Origin: Candidatus Nitrotoga sp. 1052
GTDB lineage: Bacteria > Pseudomonadota > Gammaproteobacteria > Burkholderiales > Gallionellaceae
Direction of reading: 5' to 3'
DNA length: 64,000 nt
Assembly (NCBI RefSeq): GCF_927312905.1
Contig: NZ_CAKMHQ010000009.1
Location: 1 to 64,000 of the forward strand
Positions 56,161 to 64,000 of the stretch are shown here, in pieces. The position numbers were made by a program, and so were the translations under genes. A model generated the notes under the pieces. It saw only the letters and a program-made list of their open reading frames with translations. It had not been told where the DNA came from and did no database searches. Position 1 is the first letter of the stretch. Every line of letters starts with the position of its first letter.

Positions 56161-58068
56161 TTAATTCCCAACAGTACGGTTACGCCCAAGTTTTTTACCT
56201 ATATACAGCCGCTTATCGGCAAGTTGCAGTAACATTTCAGCATTTAACAATGTTGGTTCTTTAGTAGACACCCCGATGCTAATAGTGACTACTAAATTCA
56301 TATGAATATTTCCCGCAGCTACCTTCTGACGCAACCTTTCCGCGTACTGATAGACCTGCTCCGCATCTGCATCCGGGCATATCACTAAGAATTCCTCGCC
56401 GCCATAACGGCAAACCAAATCCTGCTTGCGTGCGGATGAGCGTAAAATTTGCGCCACCCGTTTCAGCACTTCGTCCCCCACCTTGTGGCCATAAGTATCG
56501 TTAACATTCTTAAAGGAATCCACATCTATCATCATGCAAGATAACGGACGCCCACCGCGATCCGCCATCGCCCACTGCTGCTCCAGATACTCATTTGCAT
56601 GACGGCGATTGGGCAACTCGGTGAGCACATCGGTAAGCGCCATTTGCTCTAATCGATGGTTCGAAGCCGCCAACTCTGCGGCAATAATACGTAACTGCTT
56701 ATGTTCAAGATTCAACTCTTCCTGCAACTGAACCATACGCTGTGCTGAAAATAATTTCGCGCCTAGCACTTTTGAATTAATCGGCTTGGTCAAGTAATCG
56801 GTGGCTCCAGCCTCAAATACCCCTTCCAAATTATCCGTACTTTCTTGTGCCATCATGACAAATAAATGGATATTGCGCCATAGCTGGTTTCTTCTAAGCT
56901 CCCTGCAAAATTCGATGCCATCCATCTCAGGCATATGCCAGTCTGTTATGATAAGTTGCGGCATAAATTTACCGATCATGCTTAATGCTTCCACCCCATT
57001 ACCAGCAGTAGCTACCTCATGCCCGGCCTTTGTCAGCAAGAGTCTCAACATCAATGACGTAGCATAATCATCATCCACCAACAGGATGCGTAATGCATAG
57101 CTTGTCTCCAAGCCAATCTCCGAAACACCGGCATCAAGTATTTCGAACTCAGTTGGTGCCGAGGCTTGTAGGATCTGTTTGAGGGGGGACATCTCTGCCG
57201 AGTGGATACCGAATAACTTACTCCATTCACGCCATTCCTGTACCGCCTTATCGCCCAACTCAGTAAGCTTATTCACCTCCAAGCCGAGTCTGGTGGAAAT
57301 CACAATCAATTTCTGCACCATTTTGTGCCGTTGATGTTCATGCGATAAGCACATCCAGGAAAAATGATTTGCTACATGTAATACATTTAAGAGATACCAG
57401 TTCCGATTGCCCTCGGCAAATTCAGACAGCGCTGGATTTTCTTGATGTAAAGCGACCATCTGGAATACTTGTGGCAGTCCCCAGTCTGCCAGCATCTCTT
57501 TTGTCAATTGATTATGATCAAGCCCGAATTCAGTGCGTTCGAGATCAATTAATTCGATATCTGTGTGTGTTGCCGCGGCCTTTGAAAGAATTGATGAATA
57601 TTCTTCCGGGTATGCCGTCGCTAGCCCTAAGGAGCCAATTTGCCCCAGCAAGCCGAGAATAAATATTTCTTCAGGTGCTCCCATTCCACTACCTATCACC
57701 ATGTTTTTCGCAGCAATTGCCGTCAACAATGATCGCGACCAAAAATTTTGATAATCGAATTTTCGGCAGGCGCCCTCGCGGCTACCCTCCACTAGCGACA
57801 AACCCAACACCACATTACGCACAGTGCGCAACCCTAATGTCATGACCGCGTCTGTTATGGATGCAATAGGTCTTGTCTGATAGGACATGAGCACATTGGC
57901 CATCTTAAGTATGCGACCGGACAATGCTGGATCAGTCTTTATCGCTTGTGCAATTTCATGATTTGTTACATCTTCTCTTAAGGTAAGCTGAATTATCTTT
58001 AGTGCCACACCTTTGGGGGAGGGCAAATGATCTTTCGCCTTGAGTGCCTCAAACTTGGTATTAACCAT
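56161..58068 (-). CDS. HDOD, receiver and GGDEF signalling protein
   Basis: 635 residues. HDOD domain about 10-210 (LPSPKGVALKIIQLT; SLGLATAYPEEY). Receiver domain about 325-450 with acceptor Asp in LIITDWHMPEMDG and Lys in LTKPIN. Then a coiled segment and a diguanylate cyclase domain about 470-635 with an intact GGEEF (CRYGGEEFLVI). No membrane segment. It probably makes cyclic di-GMP under phosphorylation control; no dedicated kinase is adjacent. It lies 54 nt downstream of dedA, which is on the same strand. Confidence 0.93.
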   Translation of the reverse strand: MVNTKFEALKAKDHLPSPKGVALKIIQLTLREDVTNHEIAQAIKTDPALSGRILKMANVLMSYQTRPIASITDAVMTLGLRTVRNVVLGLSLVEGSREGACRKFDYQNFWSRSLLTAIAAKNMVIGSGMGAPEEIFILGLLGQIGSLGLATAYPEEYSSILSKAAATHTDIELIDLERTEFGLDHNQLTKEMLADWGLPQVFQMVALHQENPALSEFAEGNRNWYLLNVLHVANHFSWMCLSHEHQRHKMVQKLIVISTRLGLEVNKLTELGDKAVQEWREWSKLFGIHSAEMSPLKQILQASAPTEFEILDAGVSEIGLETSYALRILLVDDDYATSLMLRLLLTKAGHEVATAGNGVEALSMIGKFMPQLIITDWHMPEMDGIEFCRELRRNQLWRNIHLFVMMAQESTDNLEGVFEAGATDYLTKPINSKVLGAKLFSAQRMVQLQEELNLEHKQLRIIAAELAASNHRLEQMALTDVLTELPNRRHANEYLEQQWAMADRGGRPLSCMMIDVDSFKNVNDTYGHKVGDEVLKRVAQILRSSARKQDLVCRYGGEEFLVICPDADAEQVYQYAERLRQKVAAGNIHMNLVVTISIGVSTKEPTLLNAEMLLQLADKRLYIGKKLGRNRTVGN

Positions 58069-58122
58069 AATTCAATTTACCATCAATACGGCCAAATACT
58101 ACTTCGATACAATATAGTTAAT

Positions 58123-58767
58123 TTATGCACTATACGTACGGCGATGCCGAATGAACTCGCGCAATGCTGGCAGAAATGAAATAACAATGACAATGACTAC
58201 CATCAGGGTCAGATTATTTTTTACCACTGGGATATTGCCTAAAAAATAGCCTCCCAGGGTGAAAAGACTAATCCACGCAACACTCCCTAATGCGCTGAAC
58301 AACATGAACAGACGATAGCGCATCAAACCAATGCCGGCTACGAACGGCGCAAAGGTTCGCACGATGGGCAAAAAGCGAGCAAACAGGATGGCCTTGCCTC
58401 CGTGCTTCTTGTAAAACGCATGCGTCTTTTCCAAATGCTCATGTTTAAGAAAACGCGAGTTGGCACGCTTAACTAAGCGCATGCCTACCAACCGACCGAT
58501 CCAGTAGTTGGTGCTATCACCTGAAAACGATGCAGCCATCAGCAACGGTAAAACCAGCTTGATTTCCAGTGCGCCAACCCCGCACAGCGCACCTACCACG
58601 AACAACAGCGAATCTCCCGGTAGAAAAGGCATTACCACCAGCCCGGTTTCGCAGAAAATAATCAGGAACAGGATGGCATAAATCCACATGCCATATGCCT
58701 GCATGATTGCTAATAGATGAACGTCCAGATGCAGGGCAATATCTATAAAGGAAGCGAGCAGTTCCAC
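58123..58767 (-). CDS. DedA-family membrane protein
   Basis: 214 residues with several membrane segments. The SNARE-associated/DedA core is present: FCETGLVVMPFLPGDSLLFV, GDSTNYWIGR and the basic FARFLPIVRTFAPFVAGIG. DedA proteins act in membrane homeostasis, some as undecaprenyl-phosphate or lipid translocases. It starts 3 nt after secF and so belongs to the same transcript. Confidence 0.93.
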   Translation of the reverse strand: MELLASFIDIALHLDVHLLAIMQAYGMWIYAILFLIIFCETGLVVMPFLPGDSLLFVVGALCGVGALEIKLVLPLLMAASFSGDSTNYWIGRLVGMRLVKRANSRFLKHEHLEKTHAFYKKHGGKAILFARFLPIVRTFAPFVAGIGLMRYRLFMLFSALGSVAWISLFTLGGYFLGNIPVVKNNLTLMVVIVIVISFLPALREFIRHRRTYSA

Positions 58768-58770
58768 AGT

Positions 58771-59700
58771 CTAGGGTAAAACTTCTTCAGCTACTTTTTC
58801 CGTCTTGATGAAATCCTCGCGCGAAACACCCATCAGCATAAGCAATGGGCTGGCCACCAGCACAGAGGAATAAATACTAAACAGAATGCCAATGGTCAAC
58901 GCCAACGCAAAATAATGCAATGTCTCCCCGCCCAAGAACAGCATCGCTGTCACCATCATCTGGGTGCAAAGGTGGGTAATGATGGTACGCGACATAGTGC
59001 GTGTAATCGCGTTGTCGATTATTTCGGCAACCTCCGTCTTGCGCATCTTACGGAAGTTTTCCCGGATACGATCGAACACTACCACTGATTCATTTACCGA
59101 GTAGCCCAGTACGGCTAGCAGTGCCGCCAGCACGGTGAGCGAAAAATCCCACTGAAAGAATGCAAAAAAGCCAATAATAATAATTACGTCATGTAAATTG
59201 GCGATTATCGCGGCAAGGCCAAACTTCCACTCGAATCGCACCCACAGGTAGCATGCGATGCCAATGGACACCAGCAACAACGCAAGCGCACCATTCTCCA
59301 CCAAATCTTTGCCCACTTGCGGGCCGACAAATTCGACGCGGCGCATTTCCACACTGGCATCCTGCTGACGCAACTTGTCGAGAATCTGCTCGCTCAGTTT
59401 CGCGCCCACTACATTCTGCTTAAGCGATACCTGCAGCAGTACATCATGGCTAGAGCCAAAGTTTTGCACCAACACATCATGTAGCCCCATGTCAGTCAGT
59501 TGCCCACGCACCTTGTTCAGGTCAGCAGTCTGAGAGTAATGCACTTCCATCACCGTTCCGCCGGTGAAATCCACACCGAAATTCAACCCTTTGGTTGCGA
59601 TAAAAAATACCGCCAAAATGAATGTCACCAAAGAAATTGTGGTGGTATACCGTCCATAGCTCATGAACGGAATGTTGCGATTAATCTTGAAAAATTCCAT
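58771..59700 (-). CDS. secF: Protein translocase subunit SecF
   Basis: 309 residues, six membrane segments. GLNFGVDFTGGTVMEV at the start of the periplasmic domain and SVNESVVVFDRIRENFR are signature segments. It works with SecD to pull exported proteins through SecYEG using the proton gradient. It lies 17 nt after secD. Confidence 0.96.
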   Translation of the reverse strand: MEFFKINRNIPFMSYGRYTTTISLVTFILAVFFIATKGLNFGVDFTGGTVMEVHYSQTADLNKVRGQLTDMGLHDVLVQNFGSSHDVLLQVSLKQNVVGAKLSEQILDKLRQQDASVEMRRVEFVGPQVGKDLVENGALALLLVSIGIACYLWVRFEWKFGLAAIIANLHDVIIIIGFFAFFQWDFSLTVLAALLAVLGYSVNESVVVFDRIRENFRKMRKTEVAEIIDNAITRTMSRTIITHLCTQMMVTAMLFLGGETLHYFALALTIGILFSIYSSVLVASPLLMLMGVSREDFIKTEKVAEEVLP

Positions 59701-59717
59701 TTATTGCCTCTTTATAC

Positions 59718-61529
59718 TTAACCGATGGAGATATTGGTCAACCGCAGCTTACGCCCGTAAATCAGGTTAACCAGTGCACGTGATATCAACACCGCACTGA
59801 ACATCGAAGTAAGAATACCCAAACACAATACAACAGCAAAACCTCGTACTGCACCAGAGCCAAACATGAATAGCGCTATACCCGCGATCAAAGTGGTAAT
59901 GTTGGAATCAAGTATGGTACGGAACGCATGCTCATATCCGGCATGGATGGATGCTTGTGGCGTGTTGCCATTACGCAGCTCCTCCCGAATGCGCTCATTG
60001 ATCAAAACGTTAGCATCAATCGCCATGCCCAGCGTCAGCGCGATGCCGGCCATACCAGGCAAAGTCAGCGTGGCTTGCAGCATGGACAACAATGCTACCA
60101 GCAACAATAAGTTAGCGCCCAGTGCCAGAACGGAAACCACGCCAAACATCAGGTAATAGGCAATCATAAAAATCGCAATGGCGACAAAACCGATCTGAGT
60201 GGAACGAAAGCCACGCACAATATTGTCCGCGCCGAGACTAGGACCGACAGTGCGCTCCTCAATGATTTCCATCGGCGCTGCCAGCGCACCAGCGCGCAGC
60301 AACAAGGATATATCGTTTGCTTCTTTGGTATTCATCTGGCCGCTAATTTGCACGCGCCCGCCGCCAATTTCCTCACGGATCACTGGAGCAGTAACCACTT
60401 CGCCTTTACCCTTTTCAAATAGCACTATAGCCATACGCTTGCCGACATTCTCGCGCGTCGCTTCTTTAAATTTACGCGTACCCGCGCTATCCAGATTGAT
60501 ATGCACTGCTGGCTCGTTGCTGCGGCTGTCAAAACCGGGTTGCGCATCATTGATGCGCTCGCCGGTGAGCAGCACACTTTTCTTCACCAACAGCATAGTG
60601 CCGTCCCGATCCTTGAACATCTCGGTACCAAACGGTGCGGCGGAGCCCTCGGTAAACTTATGCTCATCATCCACCAGACGCACTTCCAGTGTCGCGGTGC
60701 GGCCAAGAATATCTTTTGCGTGTGCCGTATCCAGCACACCGGGGAGTTGCACTACAATACGATCTACACCTTGCTGCTGAATTATCGGCTCGGCCACGCC
60801 TAATTCATTGACACGGTTGCGCAAAGTAACCAGATTCTGCTGCACAGCGGATTCCTGAATGCGTTTTTCTTCTTCCGGTTTTAAGGTGGCAAGCAAGAGA
60901 ATCTCGTTGCCTTCATTCTTATCGTTGAAGGCCAAACCGCCGAAACGTTGTTTGAGTTCTACCGCACCTTTGCTGCGCGTTTCCGCATCGCGGAACTTAA
61001 CCGTCACCACTCTGCCATCACGGCTGACACCAGAATAAGCAATATTCTGATCACGGAGGATGCTCCGCATGTCGCCAGAAGCGGCTTCCATTGCTTTATC
61101 CAGCGCACCCTTCATATCGATCTGTAACAAAAAATGCACCCCGCCGCGCAAGTCCAATCCAAGATACATAGGCCGTGCATTCATAGCGGTTAACCACTGC
61201 GGCGAGCGTGACTGAAGATTGAGAGCAACCATGTAATCATCGCCCAGCTTTGCCTGAAGAATATCCTTGGCCTTAAGTTGACTATCGGCACTATTAAAGC
61301 GCACTTTAACGCTAGTAGGATCCAGCGCGGCCCCTTCCGCATTCAGATTTGCCGCTTTAAGCGCATCATCCACCCGCTGCAGCAATGCATTATCCGCCTT
61401 TAGATTGGCGCGTAGGGGCAACACCTGCACAGCAGGAGATTCACCATAAAAATTAGGCAAGGTATAAACTAGGCCCAAAATAAATACGACGAGAACAAGC
61501 AGATATTTCCACAGCGGATAACGGTTCAT
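59718..61529 (-). CDS. secD: Protein translocase subunit SecD
   Basis: 603 residues. An N-terminal membrane segment is near 8-25, followed by the large periplasmic P1 domain (GLDLRGGVHFLLQID; AVQQNLVTLRNRVNELGVAEP) and five C-terminal membrane helices with AMIDANVLINERIREELR-type sequence (here GMAIDANVLINERIRE). It is the SecF partner. It is 9 nt after yajC in the tgt-yajC-secD-secF order. Confidence 0.96.
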   Translation of the reverse strand: MNRYPLWKYLLVLVVFILGLVYTLPNFYGESPAVQVLPLRANLKADNALLQRVDDALKAANLNAEGAALDPTSVKVRFNSADSQLKAKDILQAKLGDDYMVALNLQSRSPQWLTAMNARPMYLGLDLRGGVHFLLQIDMKGALDKAMEAASGDMRSILRDQNIAYSGVSRDGRVVTVKFRDAETRSKGAVELKQRFGGLAFNDKNEGNEILLLATLKPEEEKRIQESAVQQNLVTLRNRVNELGVAEPIIQQQGVDRIVVQLPGVLDTAHAKDILGRTATLEVRLVDDEHKFTEGSAAPFGTEMFKDRDGTMLLVKKSVLLTGERINDAQPGFDSRSNEPAVHINLDSAGTRKFKEATRENVGKRMAIVLFEKGKGEVVTAPVIREEIGGGRVQISGQMNTKEANDISLLLRAGALAAPMEIIEERTVGPSLGADNIVRGFRSTQIGFVAIAIFMIAYYLMFGVVSVLALGANLLLLVALLSMLQATLTLPGMAGIALTLGMAIDANVLINERIREELRNGNTPQASIHAGYEHAFRTILDSNITTLIAGIALFMFGSGAVRGFAVVLCLGILTSMFSAVLISRALVNLIYGRKLRLTNISIG

Positions 61530-61538
61530 TGCAGTACC

Positions 61539-61862
61539 TTAAATCGATTTGATAGTTCCCTTGGGCAGCACGGTTTGAACCGCACTTTTCTGAATCTGAA
61601 CCGTAACGTTTTCAGCGATTTCCAAGCTGATATAGTTTTCCCCCACCTTGGACACTCGACCCAATTCTCCGCCGATTGTGATGATTTCATCACCTTTTTG
61701 CAGGGCAGCCAGCATGGCCTTTTGTTCCTTGGCACGTTTCTGTTGCGGACGCAGTAGAAGAAAATAAAACACTGCACAGACTGCGACCACAGGCAGAAAT
61801 TCCATAAATCCAGAACCGGACGCAAGCGCAGAGGTTTGAGCATAAGCGTTGCTAATCAACAT
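61539..61862 (-). CDS. yajC: Preprotein translocase subunit YajC
   Basis: 107 residues. One membrane segment (about 18-38, FLPVVAVCAVFYFLLLRPQQ) and the YajC domain (GDEIITIGGELGRVSKVGENYISLEI). It associates with SecDF. It is 36 nt after tgt. Confidence 0.95.
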   Translation of the reverse strand: MLISNAYAQTSALASGSGFMEFLPVVAVCAVFYFLLLRPQQKRAKEQKAMLAALQKGDEIITIGGELGRVSKVGENYISLEIAENVTVQIQKSAVQTVLPKGTIKSI

Positions 61863-61898
61863 GACACTTCTCCCAGTTAAAATTTGAAGCGGCGAATT

Positions 61899-63047
<1,149 letters not shown>

Positions 63048-63116
63048 TCAGGAATTTCAAATAACTCGTATAGCCCATATATCATCCAGCGACCATTTCC
63101 ACGGCGAACAGAATCT

Positions 63117-64000
63117 CTACTTCTGCGTCTTAACAATGCTCATCGCCGCCGCTACCATAGTCCCCATGTCTGCCAAGTTGCCCGGCAGAATCAGAGTATT
63201 GCCTTGTTTGGCGACATTGCCGAAAGCTTCCACATATTTTTCCGCTACCTTGAGGTTAACTGCTTCCATTCCTCCGGGATACTGGATGGCTAGTGCGACC
63301 TGCTGAATAGCCAAGGCGGTAGCTGTGGCGACGGCCATGATGGCTGCTGCTTCGCCTTGAGCAGCATTAATCACCGCCTGTTTCTCGCCTTCGGAACGCT
63401 GGATAAAGGCTTCGCGCTCGCCCGTGGCAATATTGATCTGCTCTTGTTTGCGTCCTTCGGAGGCCGCAATCAATGCACGCTTTTCCCGTTCCGCAGTAAT
63501 CTGCGCCTGCATGGCAAGCAGAATTTCCTTGGGGGGCACCAAATCCTTAATTTCATAACGCAATACCTTCACTCCCCAACTGGCTGCAGCTTCATCCAGA
63601 GCCGCAACGACAGCACGGTTGATATCATCCCGCTCCTCGAAAGTCTTATCCAATTCCATCTTGCCAATTGCCGAGCGTAAGGTGGTCTGTGCAAGCTGAG
63701 TGATAGCGCTGAGATAATCGCTAGAGCCATAAGAAGCCAGCTTCGGGTCTGTAACCTGAAAATAAAGGACACCATCCACTTGTAGCTGCGTATTGTCCTT
63801 GGTTATACAAATCTGGCTGGGGACGTCCAACGGGACTTCCTTGAGCATATGGCGGTATGCGATACGATCGACAAATGGAACCACAATGTTCAAGCCAGGT
63901 GCCAGCACAGCATGAAACTTCCCCAAGCGCTCAACCACCCAGGCATGCTGTTGCGGCACAACATTGAGAGCCTTGACGACAAAAACAACAGCGGCTACAA
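63117..64000 (-). CDS. SPFH/Band 7 (stomatin-like) protein, 5' end beyond window
   Basis: At least 294 residues visible; the frame runs open to the window edge. The first visible residues (VAAVVFVVKALNVVPQQHAW) are the end of a membrane helix, so the true start lies outside and the internal GTG at 63959 is not it. The Band 7 domain covers about 15-180 (VVERLGKFHAVLAPGLNIVVPF; RSAIGKMELDKTFEERDDINRAV), followed by a Glu/Ala-rich coiled coil (QAQITAEREKRALIAASEG). Likely QmcA/YbbK type, membrane-anchored and oligomeric. In many bacteria it pairs with an NfeD protein, which would lie past the edge. Confidence 0.9.
   Translation of the reverse strand, partial: VAAVVFVVKALNVVPQQHAWVVERLGKFHAVLAPGLNIVVPFVDRIAYRHMLKEVPLDVPSQICITKDNTQLQVDGVLYFQVTDPKLASYGSSDYLSAITQLAQTTLRSAIGKMELDKTFEERDDINRAVVAALDEAAASWGVKVLRYEIKDLVPPKEILLAMQAQITAEREKRALIAASEGRKQEQINIATGEREAFIQRSEGEKQAVINAAQGEAAAIMAVATATALAIQQVALAIQYPGGMEAVNLKVAEKYVEAFGNVAKQGNTLILPGNLADMGTMVAAAMSIVKTQK

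Overview
The window reads as a chromosomal segment of a motile betaproteobacterium, probably in Nitrosomonadales and resembling Gallionellaceae. This placement is inferred from gene content and order (flhDC-motAB, cheYZA with two cheV, secDF-yajC-tgt, an fmdB-DUF502-aspS-nudB-clsB block, RNB-TonB pair), not from a marker search. No rRNA, tRNA, CRISPR array or prophage was seen. Base composition is moderate in the housekeeping blocks and distinctly AT-rich in the intergenic parts of 0-4 kb, 21.6-24.2 kb and around the metal genes.

Layout. 0.3-2.4 kb and 22.5-24.1 kb hold four small exported-protein genes on the minus strand. They share a 23-residue signal peptide, a similar ribosome-binding leader and hairpin terminators, but carry different mature parts (two EF-hand proteins, two unrecognised). 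2.7-5.4 kb holds an orphan ClpA N-domain gene, a 207-bp element with 26-bp terminal inverted repeats, and a transposase gene that appears to have lost its last codons to a stop. 5.5-8.5 kb is flhD-flhC-motA-motB, divergent from a NarX/NarL-like two-component pair (9.1-11.3 kb). 11.6-14.2 kb is bamD, divergent from rluD-pgeF. 14.3-21.6 kb is a chemotaxis operon (mcp-cheV-cheV-cheY-cheZ-cheA) without cheW, cheR or cheB. 24.3-27.0 kb is an RNase II-like gene coupled to a TonB-like gene.

27.0-39.7 kb is a metal-transport island. It holds a small exported protein with a czcCBA-type RND efflux system, a tonB-exbB-exbD operon, and a small exported protein with a TonB-dependent receptor that carries an N-terminal PEGA-like domain. 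The three upstream regions share a 19-bp palindromic motif (best copy AATAAGCAATTTGCTTATT) at a similar distance from a -10-like box, which suggests a single regulon.

39.7-47.6 kb is a minus-strand run: IS3 remnant, clsB, EEP-family gene, nadA, nudB, barstar, secreted RNase Sa-type ribonuclease, aspS, DUF502, fmdB and rluE. 47.6-52.3 kb has icd and a large SNF2 helicase. A second copy of the 207-bp element follows, then cspA, clpS-clpA, a HDOD-REC-GGDEF protein, and the dedA-secF-secD-yajC-tgt cluster. The window ends inside a stomatin/SPFH gene.

The two observations I rate highest are the three-site putative regulon joining metal efflux, TonB energising and the PEGA-receptor, and the dispersed family of exported proteins with a common export module but unrelated mature parts.
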